Shown one piece after another: positions 24,331-35,795 of a DNA stretch of 64,000 bases. The position numbers and the translations under genes were made by a program. Under the pieces are notes generated by a model. That model worked only from the letters and a program-made list of their open reading frames with translations, did no database searches and was not told the origin of the DNA. The number at the start of each line of letters is the position of its first letter. Position 1 is the stretch's first letter. The DNA is from Theropithecus gelada (lineage: Eukaryota; Chordata; Mammalia; Primates; Cercopithecidae): assembly GCF_003255815.1 (NCBI RefSeq), contig NC_037673.1:88598980-88662979 (forward strand), read 5' to 3'.

Positions 24331-24469
24331 AGAGAAATTGATTGAAAATGAAAGTGAAGTGTCTTGAAGATGATGGCCTGTAAGCCTGACAGTGTGAACT
24401 AAAAAAATAAGGTTAAAAAAATGCAATCAGAAAAACCTGGCCTCTGTGAGATTAAAATAACTCCTTGGC
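24331..24469 (+). repeat. Dispersed duplication, copy 2
   Basis: Second copy of the segment at 23124-23275, sharing AGAGAAATTGATTGAAAATG, AAGTGAAGTGTCTTGAAGA, TAAGCCTGACAGTGTGAAC and CTCTGTGAGATTAAAATA. The poly(A) here is short (AAAAAAATAAGG). A few substitutions separate the copies, so the duplication is not very recent. Confidence 0.9.
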
Positions 24470-24634
24470 CCCTCACTACAAAGCAAGTGCATTAAAAGGG
24501 GAAAAAAACCGTACCCATTATATGCATATTGCACAGAAGATACCTTTCAGAAAGGAGTCATGAGCAGAAAATCCTCTGGGTATAAGAAAACAAATGAAGA
24601 AGGAAAAAAATGAGCTTGTTCTTTACAATCAGTG

Positions 24635-24639
<5 letters not shown>

Positions 24640-24673
<34 letters not shown>

Positions 24674-24724
24674 CCTCCCCCCTCCCTCCTTTCTTCCCTC
24701 CCTCCCTCTGAAACACACACACAC
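24640..24724. repeat. CT/CCCT microsatellite plus short CA run
   Basis: A (CT)n run passes into CCCTCCCTCCCCCCTCCCTC-type polypyrimidine and ends with (CA)5. The purine-rich strand reads as a spurious Arg/Glu/Gly ORF. Homopurine-homopyrimidine mirror tracts can form triplex DNA. Confidence 0.93.
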
Positions 24725-25432
24725 TGTTCCTACCTTCCTCTCCGCTTCTTTGCAACTCTTAGACTATTATGTGTATCTAAAGTCTTCTGGTCACTCTAAT
24801 AGCACCCCTGTGACAGCATGAGCCTGCTGACCATCCGCTATTAGTTGTGAAGCTCGACCCCCTCTCCTGCTACTGCATGGGTAAAATGTTAACATTTATA
24901 ACTTGTTTTTACTGCTTACTGTGATGATGTGTGCCTGCATTTGTCCCTCATGATTACTAGGGAGGATTAAGGCATCACCTTGGGGTACCAAATACTCTGG
25001 GTTCATGACCAGAACAGCCACGTGCCCTATATCAAGATACAGAGAGTGGAACCTACACATTTTATTTGAAGCTCCTTTCTGAGAGGAACAGAAGCACACA
25101 CATGGTGTACAGGTAGTAAATCAGGCTATAATGAGCCACACACTGCTTGTTAAGCATTGTGAGCAGTTCACAAGCTACACGGTGAGTGAGAATCACTGCC
25201 TTAGGGTAAGTCGTTCTTACAAATAAGAAGTCGGGACCTCTGAGGCCCATATTCATTTTGCCTAATTTCTTCATGCTAGGTAGGACTTCTATAGTTAAAT
25301 ATTTTTCTTCTCATGTGATATTCAACTACAGATCAAACATTTTGGGCCATTTTCCATTAATGCAAAGTTTCATCATGGTTCACCAATTTCAGGTAGTTAA
25401 GTCAATAATAATAAGGAAGAGGAGGAAGAGAA
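24725..25432. other. Unassigned sequence
   Basis: No gene or nameable repeat. Confidence 0.4.
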
Positions 25433-25605
25433 AAAATAATTTATTGTAGGCTTGCTGTGTGCTAGGAGCTTTCTGCGCATTATCCCATAGGAGGCTCATG
25501 CCACTGAAGCTAGAATTTTTCTTGACCCCTTTTATACATAGGTAATGAGTTGAGAGAAAAAGGTCAAATCTGCACTTGTGACTTCAAGTGTGGCCATGGA
25601 GAACG
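25433..25605 (-). mobile_element. MIR SINE fragment
   Basis: Antisense MIR: ATAATTTATTGTAGGCTTGC, TGTGTGCTAGGAGCTTTCTG, CGCATTATCCCATAGGAGG, then TTATACATAGGTAATGAGTT, following MIR order. Ancient and diverged. Confidence 0.65.
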
Positions 25606-27783
25606 AGGGCTTAGTTCATCAAAAAGTAGGCATTAGTAGCTCGCAGATTGCATTTTTGTAGTTCTTTACTCCAACCCAACTTTGCAGAAGGGTTCTCACC
25701 CACCCAACTGTCCCTAGCAATGCAGCTGCTTCCTTCCCTTCACTTAATTGATCATTTTTAATAGAAGGAAACAGATAATTAACTAATCAGGCAAGACATC
25801 TATTAGTGCAGACAGGCTTGTAGATAAATATTCTATTTATTTCAGGATGTCTGTAAAAGTGTTACATATTGTCAAAACCTTGCATATTATAAGTAATGCC
25901 ACCTTTAGCTAGGGGTGTATTTCTTACCTCTAGAGTCTTATGAAGTCATTCCTCTAATGGAGGAATGGAGCTCCTGGCATTCTTAGAGGACGTACCAGTG
26001 TTGCAGAGGATGCTAGGTATTAAGTGAAAGGGAGAAGCTATATCCTAACTCCTTTTCATCCCCTCCTCCCTCCACCCATGGAACTACTGACAAGCTGAAT
26101 AGCTTATGGGGGTGGGTTGATCAGTAGAAGTGAGTGAAGAAGGCTGAGGCAGACAATTCTCCCAAATTAGTCCGCTGCCAGTCTTGGTTCGCTGGCACTT
26201 TGACACCAACGTTAGGATGCGAGCTTTATTGCAGTGGCACTTTGGCAGGATACCATTTCACAAGGAGCTTCCAGCTCAGAAAAGAAGAACAGGCCTGTTA
26301 TTACCAGACGCTTTAAATTCATGGGCCTTGCAAATGGAGAGATGTGTTTGTCAAGAAGTCCACATTTAAAGAAATACTTGATGTTGACTTTTTGTGTGGG
26401 GGAAACTCACTTAACCCTCTGAGATCTCACATTTCGGCTAAGAAAGAGCAGTGGTTAGCTGCGTTCTATAGAAGGAATGATAAGCATTACAAATTCTCTT
26501 CCAAAATCCAAATTTGCTCAAGAATGCACAATAGTAATGAACATTTATAAATGCCAAGAATAAAACACATAGTGAGAAGGGTGATGTTAGATTGTACCTA
26601 TTTGCAATAGGATTTCACTGGAATCCTTTTAAGTAAATTCCTCCAGTTCTGACAGATAATTTGTAGGTTGACACAAATGCTGTGATGTGTTGCAGATGCT
26701 ATAAGCCCTCTAAGGCTGAGACTGTGAGCAAAATCAGCAGTACTCTCCCCGCATTCCCTTTTTTAAGTTGTAAGCAGACAACCATGTTCCATAGGTCACA
26801 AAGTGTAAAGGTTAAACCTGTCGGATGTAAAGTGAGGAAAGCAATTCACATGTATTATCTGAGAAACTAGTCTCACTGCTTTAGAATCGTAGGCTTTGAA
26901 AGTGAGGAGCTGACTCTTAATCAAACTCAACTTAGCAAAATTAACCTAAGACACATGTAATGACTGCTATTGACTGATAATTAGTCATAAATGGAAAGTA
27001 ATTCACAATATGATTAAAACTTTTATTACTGTTTTATTATCATAAAATATCTTTTCTTGTGATTCTTCCAGTACTTGAAATCAACATGAATGTAACCATA
27101 CAGTTCTCAAACTTTGCACCAAATCACCTCAGCATGCCAAAATGAATTCATGACAAGATATTTTTAAATTTCAGAGGAAAACACAGAGATATTGAATATC
27201 TGTCAGATACCCCATAAACTACCAGCTTTGAGTTATTCACAATGTCATTACTGATTCCCAGATTCCTTTTGATGACATCATGCCTTCGCAAAACTAGGTT
27301 CTCAGCAGTTACTATGAGCAGACACCACATGGAAATCAATGTAGAATGTGGAACAGGATCTAAGGCTTTCAAAGTCTCATCCAATTTCAAAGTTTGAGAA
27401 GATGCATGAAGCCCAGTAAGCACACACACACTGTTTGTATGTCATACTAGATAAGAGTCAAATAAAAATATTTTTTTTCAATTGATGTGTAATTTTTTAA
27501 AAGGCCACTAAGTTGTTAGGACATAAACACTCAAGTTTTTTTTTTTTTTTTTGGACCTAACCACTTAATTGAACTGTTACATATTTATTTTGGCCTAAAA
27601 ATGCTGTGAAAAAAAATTGCTAAACACTAAGAACACAGTGAACAAAAAAAGTTTGAGGAGCTCTGATGTAAACTGTTTTCCCCAATCTCTCTCTCTCTCA
27701 TCTCTCATGCACATGCATGACACACATGTGCATCCGTATCCACACTCTGACCCATAATTTAAAAGTGATGTGTACCTTTTTTT
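25606..27783. other. Unassigned stretch
   Basis: About 2.2 kb without a named repeat or supported gene. T-run at about 27537-27553. Overlapping short ORFs around 26134-26550 on the plus strand have no domain and look accidental. Confidence 0.45.
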
Positions 27784-27945
27784 CCATTTAATAGATATTT
27801 ATTGAGCATCATGTGTGTGCCATGCACCAAATTAGTCTAGATACACAGAGTGAGTGGAACCAATAGTCTCTGCTGTCACAAAGCTTAAGCTCCTGAGACA
27901 GGCAGTTGACAAACAAGTAAACACCCAAACACAGAACACAATAAG
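27784..27945 (-). mobile_element. L2 LINE 3' end fragment
   Basis: Antisense L2: ATAGATATTTATTGAGCATC, ATGTGTGTGCCATGCACCAA, then 'CTGCTGTCACAAAGCTTAAG' and ACAAACAAGTAAACACC. Confidence 0.7.
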
Positions 27946-30021
27946 AAAAGAATAAGAAAAGGTTCTTTCTAGATTTCACTCTCTAACTTCAGGGGCTCCC
28001 TTTCCCACTCACCAGGCAACAAAATTATGCTTGGCTTTCCTCCCACAAAACCCTAAGAGAGTCTTAAACCACACATGCCCACTTGCCCACCCTACTGAGG
28101 AGTAGGCAACATCATAATCAACATACAGGATTAGAAGTGGCATCAGAGACAGCTCCAATTAGCTCCACTGAGAAAGAGCTCTGGGTATATACATAGTCTT
28201 GAGACAACTGGACAGAGGTGTGCTCAACAGGGAGCTTGGATTAGGCAAGAGGAAAAGGAGAAATGGACCCGGTGGGGATCAGCCTTATGAAAGCCTACAT
28301 CCTCAGGCAGGACACCTCTGAATGGTCTGCTACTCTAAGAATCAGTAATTCCAGAGCATGTCACTTCCCACCTAGATGCTTGGAAGGCTAGGGAATAAGA
28401 TTGATTGTTAGAGGATGCCACTGAAAAGAATATGGGAGCCTTCCCATTTGGTCTAAACCAACTCCAGATTGCAATCAATTCTCAGACAAACAAAATTGTG
28501 CACAAAGTATCTCCCATCCAATGGAGGCTTTTCTCCTGCTCCTCCCTACTTCTAGCAAGAAGGATGACTAGATACCACCAATGACTAATAGTCATGATTA
28601 GTATTATTAGATACTACCATTGTACCCTTTTCCACAGCTCTACATAGAGGTACTTGTGCAGTCTCCTTACCAGAAATAGCCATGCTTAAACAACAATCAC
28701 CAAACAAATCCCTTGAGAATTTAAGTAACAAGGGGAATTTCAACTAGAAGCAAACTCTACACTTCTATGCATGCATTTTTATTCCAAAACGATTGTGGAT
28801 GATGACAGAGAAAGTACTGCCAGAACAAACAAAGTATTAGCGAGAAAAGCAAATGGAGATCTTGCCTCTCCTAACAGAGTGAGATTTCTGGACTACAATA
28901 TTTGTCTTCCTTCTTAGACTTGCCTGATATTAGCAGTGATACTTGGAAGAGTCAATCACTCTGGTACCATCACAGGAAGGAAAGTAATTCTAAGTTATAA
29001 TTTAGAGCCTATGAAGGATTTTTATGAGACTCCTCCTAACTGAGGAACTCAAGGGAAATCAAATGATCTCCTACCTACATTTAGCAAATTAGAGTTGGAG
29101 AGTATCCTATGCCATCAGACTTAGAGCTGGGCAACTCACTACATGCTTTCACAGCAAGAGGACTAGAGCAATTTGTCTTACAGAAAGAAAAAGTAGAAAC
29201 AGAAGGACAAGAGAATAAAAGGCATTTTGAAAGGTGGTGCAATGTTCAGCTATCTCAACATGTGGAGACAATGCTTCTTGTTGCTTCTGCCTTGCTGCGA
29301 GGACGGTTGTAACTATGGAGTAATCTGCCAGCCTCCTTCAGCTCATAAACCTTCTAGGTAGGAGCCATACTCATTCCCTCATTGACACGTGGTGCACAAT
29401 AATGTCAGCTGTGCCTCTGCTGTCAGATGCTCTCAGCTGCTGGGGAATCATCTACCCAAGTGAGTTCTCTTTTTTCATCTGAATCAGAGTAGTCCAGCAC
29501 AAAGAAAGCAGGTTTTCAGAAGAAAATCATTAGCACTTGAAGGATTTTTTTTAGAGAAAGAAACAATATTTTTAAAAAGCATGATCATGTTGTTCAGTAC
29601 ACATCTGGGTACTTAATGGCATGCTGTCTTGTTTTATTCTCTACTGGAATTGCTAAAGTCTAGAACTGGACATGACCTCAGACCTCATCTAGTCCAACCC
29701 TTTAATTTTAAAGATTTTAAAGAGAACACCAAGGAAAAGTTTTCTGGCAGGGAAATAATCTGGAGACAGATTTTCAGATTCCCAGACTGGTATTTGACTC
29801 TATTCTGTCTGTCTCAGATGTTTTAGAAGACAGTAAGTTTAGGATTGCAAATATGCCTGTATCTTCATCATAATCCTCAAATACTTATCCCCAATGAATT
29901 TCCAAGGTTGTTTACATTTTTCTTGTAAGTCTAAGAAGGAGAAGTTGTAAGAAAGAGAGAAATTCAGACAGAAAAAAAAAATATGGTATGAAGACTTTAG
30001 ATATTTTTTGAATTAGTTCTA
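27946..30021. other. Unassigned stretch with one possible L3-like patch
   Basis: About 2 kb with no supported gene. Around 29660-29720, ACATGACCTCAGACCTCATC then TAGTCCAACCCTTTAAT resembles the conserved patch of L3/CR1-type repeats, but it is too short to call firmly. Confidence 0.4.
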
Positions 30022-30150
30022 ATAATAGCTATCAATTATTTAATGCTTACTCTATCCTAGATACTGGAGATGAACAGGTGGGCAAAAGTGTACAGTGATC
30101 CTGTGATCAAAGAGCTTAAACCTAGTGGAGGAGTCATACATTAATTTAAA
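30022..30150 (-). mobile_element. L2-like 3' end fragment
   Basis: 'ATAGCTATCAATTATTTAAT' then GCTTACTCTATCCTAGATAC, 'CAAAGAGCTTAAACCTAGTG' matches antisense L2/MIR order. It abuts the Alu at 30162. Confidence 0.55.
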
Positions 30151-30161
30151 AAAACAGAAAC

Positions 30162-30442
30162 CTCAGCACTTTGGGAGGCCGAGGTGGGGAAATCATGAGG
30201 TCAGGAGTTCAGGGCCAGCCTGGCCAAGAGAGTGAAACCCTGTCTCTACTAAAAATACAAAACTTAGCCAGGCATGATGGCAGGCACCTGTAATCCCAGC
30301 TACTCAGGAGGCTGAGGCAGAGAATTGCTTGAACCCGGGAGGTGGAGGTTGCAGTGAACCGACATCACGCCACTTCACTCCAGCCACGGTGACAGAGCAA
30401 GACTCCATCTCCATCTCAAAAAAAAAAAAAAAAAAAAAAAAA
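30162..30442 (+). mobile_element. Alu, 5'-truncated, plus strand
   Basis: Begins inside the left arm at CTCAGCACTTTGGGAGGCCG, so about the first 33 bases of a full Alu are absent. Both arms and a poly(A) tail of about 26 bases follow. CAGAAAC before it (30155-30161) and CCAGAAAC after it (30443-30450), with A-rich bases, look like the target duplication. Likely AluS by age. It separates an L2-like fragment from a MIR. Confidence 0.93.
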
Positions 30443-30450
30443 CCAGAAAC

Positions 30451-30713
30451 ACATTTATTGAGTGTCTTCAATGTGCCAGAAACACTGACAGAGCTCTTAC
30501 TCGTTATCTCATATAATCCTAACAAAAATCTTCAAGATAAATAATATTACCTTTACTGACATCATTGCCATTTTATATATGAGAAAACCAAGTCACCATG
30601 AGTTTAAGTAAGATCCATAAGGTCCGGCCAGTGAAGGTGGAGAGATGAGATTTGAACCCAGGGAGTCTGAAGCCGGACTCCAGGCCCGACTTGCTTAACC
30701 ACCATTGGCTGCC
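30451..30713 (-). mobile_element. MIR SINE, nearly full length
   Basis: Antisense MIR from ACATTTATTGAGTGTCTTCA through TTTTATATATGAGAAAACCA to GAGATTTGAACCCAGGGAGT and GACTTGCTTAACCACCATTG. The last two correspond to the tRNA-derived B box and A box region, so almost the whole element survives. Confidence 0.88.
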
Positions 30714-31997
30714 ATGATGAACTATAAAATAGGAAATGTGGCAGGAAATGTTCCATGCCATTAGAGAAACCCACAATATTTTCTTCTGCCTTTCAAAGAA
30801 AAATAGTTATTTAACTTAAAACTGTTAGCCTGAAATCATGGACCCCTTCGACCTGAGTTAAAAGGAAGAGTGCAATCTATTTGAAAATAGAGGAATGACT
30901 ACTTCCCATTCTACTCTCAATTACCACAAGGGACAATAACCCAAATCTAAAAACATTTTATAACACCAGGACAAAACACCTCTCATTTAACTTATGTGGA
31001 GCACTCAAAAAAATTCACGTGACCTTTGTAATGGGCAAACCACTGTGATGATGTAGGCCTTTAGTTACTGGGCGGGCATTACCCTCTGGCCTGTGCATGG
31101 TGTTAGCAGTCCTACTTCTTGTCTCTATGCTGTAAGTTGAAGCATTTTGCTATGAATCTTGCCTTTCTGACTTTGAAGGTAGGGTAACCAATTATCTTGG
31201 ATTTCTTGACACCAAGGTCTTTTCCAGGATGCAGACTGGAAAAACTGGGACAGAGCTAAAAACTAGGACAGTCTCAGGCAACCTTGTCTTCCTACTCATG
31301 CTTATCATGGTGGCTGAGTGCATGAGGAATTGATATAGCCCATGTGAGTGGGAAAGATCCGGCCCTGCTCATTTCTGGGTAGCCATGTCCATCTTCATGG
31401 AATCCATTGCTAATCATAGCTGATGAAATTAGTGGTTTCTTTACTTAGCACAGTGATAGCTCCTCAGTGAGCTCACCCTCCTCTTCATATGACAAAGCCA
31501 CAAAAACATCTGGGCTCTCTTGGGCTATAAGATTGCCTGAGCTCCAGATGTGGCTTTCATTTGATCCTCAACATGGGCATCTTCCCTGTTGCAGGACTCT
31601 GCGGCAGGCCACTCTGACCATCACCCCAGTGACTATGCTGGTAGCCGGCCAGCTGACAGCCTCAGCAGACTGTGGGAATCTGAGGTCATGTCTCAGGCTT
31701 GTGTCTGCCTGAACAAGCCATTCTGCCCTTCCAGCTCTGCTGCAACCACTTCTTGTTAGGAGGATTTGCCATGAGAAAGTTTCCTCCCAGAATTCTATAC
31801 ACCAAATATGCATAGCATCCCTCTACCGAGTCTTCCTTCTCCACCCATTCCCCTTAGTTTTACTACCCCTCCCACTGCTCGCAAGGGTTTGAAGCCAGAG
31901 AGGTGAGCCTGGACATGAATGTCTCTATCCTTACATTTACCTCTCTCTTTGAATGACTCTCTTTCCCCATCAGAAGACTTTATGTTTCCTCCTAATG
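30714..31997. other. Unassigned sequence, possible MITE near 31183
   Basis: No supported gene. About 31183-31290 begins AGGGTAACCAATTATCTTGG and contains AAACTGGGACAGAGC, like the MITE-like element at 21797 but more degraded. The overlapping 81-codon ORFs on both strands at 31467-31813 have no recognisable domain. Confidence 0.4.
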
Positions 31998-32008
31998 GGA
32001 ACTGTTTT

Positions 32009-32323
32009 TGTTATTGTTGTTGTTGTTGTTGTTGTTGTTTTGAGACAGAGTCTTGCACTGTCGCACAGGCTGGAGTGCAATGACACAATTTCAGCTCACT
32101 GCAACCTCCGCCTCCCAGGTTCGAGTGATTCTCCGGCCTCAGCCTTCTGAGTAGCTGGGATTACAGGTGCACGCCACCACAGCTGGTTAATTTTTGTATT
32201 TTTTAGTGGAGACATGGTTTAATCATGTTGGTCATGCTGGTCTTGAACTCCTGAGCTTGTAATCCACCCACCTCTGCCTCCAATGTGTTGGGATTACAGG
32301 TGGGAGCCACAGCGCCCGGCCCC
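32009..32323 (-). mobile_element. Alu (AluS/J type), minus strand
   Basis: Antisense Alu with a (TTG)n-interrupted T tail (32009-32040), TTTTGAGACAGAGTCTTGCA, both arms, and the 5' end at AGCGCCCGGCC. Flanks GGAACTGTTTT (31998-32008) and GGAACTTTT (about 32326) suggest an imperfect target duplication. Substitutions are numerous, so it is not young. Confidence 0.94.
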
Positions 32324-33029
32324 CAGGAACTTTTCTAACATCACATTCTGTATATCTCTACAATGGAGCTGGCATGTAAAGGGAAGCTCGTGAAATTAGA
32401 AAACCCTGAACTTAAGAACCGAGGTTGCTACTCCAAGCTAAGCAGTGGCCTTCTATGCCAGGGGACTCTGCCTGAAACAATAAATGCTGTTGGTTCTATG
32501 AATAAAAAATTACTAAGCAACTTGCTAAATACATCAGCAATACTTGCAGAAATATTAACCTCATTATGCTTTTTAGTTGTCTAAATTTCATACTGTCTTC
32601 TTATTTTTTCTCTATTTTTTATCACCATGATAGCAAATGAATCTATGGCAACGTTGCCTCTGCCAGAATGAGAGAGGAGGAGCCCTGCACCTGAAGGAGG
32701 GGACATGTCAAAGAATATCTTCCTTCTGCCCTGCCAACAACATGCCACCCTGTTAAAACAGCAAGTGAAATATAACTATACGACAACCATTCAGAAGGGT
32801 TATTTAAATTCATTTCCTAAAAAGACTTTTTTTGGATCACCAGAAAAAAAGCTAAGTTTTATCTTCACAAATGATAATTTGTGATAGATTTGTGAAGATA
32901 ATTTGTTTGCTCACTGATAATTTTTATTTTAGATATACTGCTGTACCTCGTGGTAGTCTTTTCATGAGAATATTTGACATAGACTATTTGAGCCTACTAG
33001 GTCCCAAGAGGTCATCTAGTACAGCCTTT
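32324..33029. other. Unassigned sequence with a hairpin
   Basis: No gene or nameable repeat. Contains a perfect 14-bp inverted repeat (listed separately). Confidence 0.4.
32859..32901. repeat. 14-bp perfect inverted repeat (hairpin)
   Basis: TTATCTTCACAAAT at 32859-32872 is the exact reverse complement of ATTTGTGAAGATAA at 32888-32901, with a 15-base loop. No T-run follows to suggest a Pol III terminator context and no known function is implied. Confidence 0.9.
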
Positions 33030-33577
33030 TAAAAAAATTTCATAGACTTTATTTTTTGGAGTGGTTTTAGGTGCACAGCAAAATTGACAGGAGAGATTTC
33101 CCATATACTCCCAGCCACAATGCTGCATAGACACCCCCATTAATAATGTCCTCCACCTTCCTATCAATCCCAAATAGTATATTTGTTACAATAGATGAGC
33201 CTGTATTGATGTATCATTACCTCCCAAAGTCTATCATTTACATTAGGGTTCACTCTTGCTGTTGTACATTCTATAGGTTTGGACAGTTGTTTAATGACAT
33301 GGTTCCATCATTATAACATCAGAGTATTTTCACGACCCTAAGAAGCCTCTGTATTCCATGTAATCATCCTTCCCTCCCAGTAACCCCTGGCAGCAGGGAC
33401 TGATCTTCTTACTGTCTCCATAGTTTTGGCTTTTCCAGAATGTTATAGATTGGGAATCATGCAGTATGTAGCGTTTTCACATTGCCTTATTTCACTTAAT
33501 CATATGCATTTAAGTTTCTTCCATCCTTTTTATGGCTTGAAACTTATTTCATTTAGCACTGAGTAATATTCCATTGT
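33030..33577 (-). mobile_element. Old L1 (L1M) 3' end, main segment
   Basis: Antisense of an L1M 3' end: GACTTTATTTTTTGGAGTGG, TTTTAGGTGCACAGCAAAAT, 'TTCCAGAATGTTATAGATTG', ending upstream at AGTAATATTCCATTGTCTC. Read on the minus strand it ends in an A-rich tail near 33030-33040. It joins the inverted 5' segment at 33600. Confidence 0.85.
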
Positions 33578-33599
33578 CTCATGTACACCAACACCTCAA

Positions 33600-33870
33600 T
33601 ACACTTTTGGTACAGCCACTTTGAAAGACAGTTTGGAGGTTTATACAAAACTAAACATTGTTTTACCATACGATGTGGCCAATTGCACTGCTTGGTACTT
33701 ATTCAAAGACTTGAAAACTTTTGTCCTCATAAAAACCTGCACACAGATGTTTACGGCAGCTTTATTCATAATTGCCAGAACTTGGAAGCAGCCAAGATAT
33801 TCTTCAGTAGGTGAATGGCTAAATAAACTGTGGTCCATACAGACAATGAAATATTATTCAGCACTTTAAA
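33600..33870 (+). mobile_element. Inverted 5' segment of the same old L1 (L1M)
   Basis: Sense-orientation L1 ORF2/3' sequence: TTGGTACAGCCACTTTGAAA, 'ACCTGCACACAGATGTTTAC', 'TTCATAATTGCCAGAACTTG', ending ACAATGAAATATTATTCAGC. The adjoining segment begins, on the opposite strand, at the same L1 position (GACAATGGAATATTACTCAG). Two adjacent L1 segments meeting in opposite orientation are the signature of twin-priming 5' inversion. Confidence 0.8.
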
Positions 33871-35570
33871 AATATTTTTAAAGCAACAGGATTATGAAAT
33901 ATTTCATTTCCCCCAAAAAGAAATCTTGCTCAAAAACTCCATATTGAAAAAGCAGTGGTACTCCGTAGCTGAGACCAGGATGGAACCCTGGAGCCGAACC
34001 CTCAAAAGCTTCTGCTACACAGGCATAGCAGAATTTCAAAGCATCCTTTTGCAAAGCATTGATGACCACCATCAAAGACTGGCAAAGCCTGATTCCCAGG
34101 CCACCTCACTGCTCAAGATCACATTGCAGGTTTGGCTTACTGACGGTCTCCACTATTTCATGCTTACACATATTTTAGAGTATTTTAACAAAGGTTTGGT
34201 GCATTTACTAAATATTTTTAGTCGTATGCCTATTTACACATCTTTAAGTTATTTTGGGAACTGATTTTCTTTTTAGTGATGACAAATCTTTAGGCTATAC
34301 ATCAACAGAAGAAAGTGATTCAATTTTCAAAAATTCTATATTCAGAAAAGGTTGCTTAAAAAAACAAAATGCAGCTCTACTATTTACCAGCACCTCTTTG
34401 AATGGGAACTTCAAGAACTCGGTTGAATCCTGGAACATGCCAAACATATCCCAAGAGAAATTTCAGGAGACAATTCTTTCCAAGAAGATACTTATCCGCA
34501 TAAGCAAATTATTATCTCACATAAAGCAAATAGAATGAGAGTTGGGGATTTAAACAATAATATCAGGTTAAAGAAAAAAATGTTAAACTGGCTGTTCAGA
34601 TCACAAAAAGGTGAGAGCCTTAGGGGTTCTAAGGGTTTTTTTACAAGTCTAATTTCTGAGATTTGAATATCCATTTTGTCTTATACTTTGGAGGACTTTG
34701 TGCAGATGTTTAAACTTCAAGAACTATGAGTTCTTTAAAGCCATGGAAGATTGATTTCATGTTTTTCTTTTACAGCATTTTGATGTGGACTTGGCAAAGA
34801 ATAAGGTTCCTGTGCTAATTTCCTCTTGCTCTATGTAATTAGTCAGCATTTTAAATGAGGTAACAGGATATAATTGCCTACTGACCATTGCAGCCCATTT
34901 GTTTATGACACACTCCCCAGGCTTTTAGATGTACAATATTATTACCCACCTCTTTATTTGCGTTGCTGTCTCTTTCCACCTTTTTAATTTCTCCAGTTCT
35001 TCTCCCCTCAATCTCTGCTTCCTTTGTGGGTAATGCAAGAGGCTCTTTTCCTTCCAGCTGGCAAGGCATTAAGGAGGTCTGAGGGGGTGTACAAGAGTGA
35101 CTTACATACTCCCTGGAGGCCAATTACACTTGGAATCCTCCTGATCTGCCCTGATCAGGGAGTGGGGCTTCCGCTCACAGTCTATTGTGCTAGCTCTGAG
35201 CCACCTGATCTGCCTGGTCCTACCCAGGACTTAAATTAGGGTGTCACCAGTCCTGGACCCATGTCAGGGCCTCTAGGTAACACTGGGGAATAAATTAACA
35301 TACTACTGTTGTTCCAAAGCCACATGGACACCATTATTTGAAACCCATCAGCAATAAAGGAGGCTGTTTCACAAGTCTCAAGAAGAAAGGGGATGAAATA
35401 GCATCATGCAATTGTGTGTTATTGCACTGTGTCTTAATACAAAAATTAGCATGTTGCCTTTGTTAGTTTGGTGGAACAGTGATTACAGTTTAATATGGCA
35501 TCACATTATGTAGCTAGTAGTATAACTTTACAGCAAGCATGTCTTTCAGGATTGCCAAATATTTATTTTT
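33871..35570. other. Unassigned stretch
   Basis: A 144-codon open stretch (33830-34264 +) starts inside the old L1 and runs out of it. It has no domain and its start is in repeat, so it is treated as chance. The rest has no named repeat. Confidence 0.45.
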
Positions 35571-35593
35571 TAAAAAGAAAAAGAGAGAGAGAA

Positions 35594-35673
<80 letters not shown>

Positions 35674-35685
35674 GAAAGAAAGAAA

Positions 35686-35771
<86 letters not shown>

Positions 35772-35795
35772 AGGAAAGAAAGAAAGAAAGAAAAG
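35571..35795. repeat. Long AAAG tetranucleotide microsatellite
   Basis: About 220 bp of (AAAG)n with few interruptions: GAGAGAGA at the 5' edge, AGAGAAAG and AAGGAAG breaks at about 35671-35689, and an AAGGAAAG break near 35771. All purine on the plus strand, so every plus frame reads as Lys/Glu/Arg. Such tracts are highly mutable and usually length-polymorphic. Confidence 0.98.

Noticed and set aside
24558..24755. Arg/Glu/Gly-rich minus ORF
   Set aside because: Produced by the CT/CCCT microsatellite read on its purine strand.
30451..30713. tRNA-like A/B box sequence
   Set aside because: It is the tRNA-derived head of a MIR SINE, not a tRNA gene; no cloverleaf is intact.
33830..34264. 144-codon plus-strand ORF
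   Set aside because: Starts in an old L1 relic, continues into unrelated DNA, and has no recognisable domain or codon signal.
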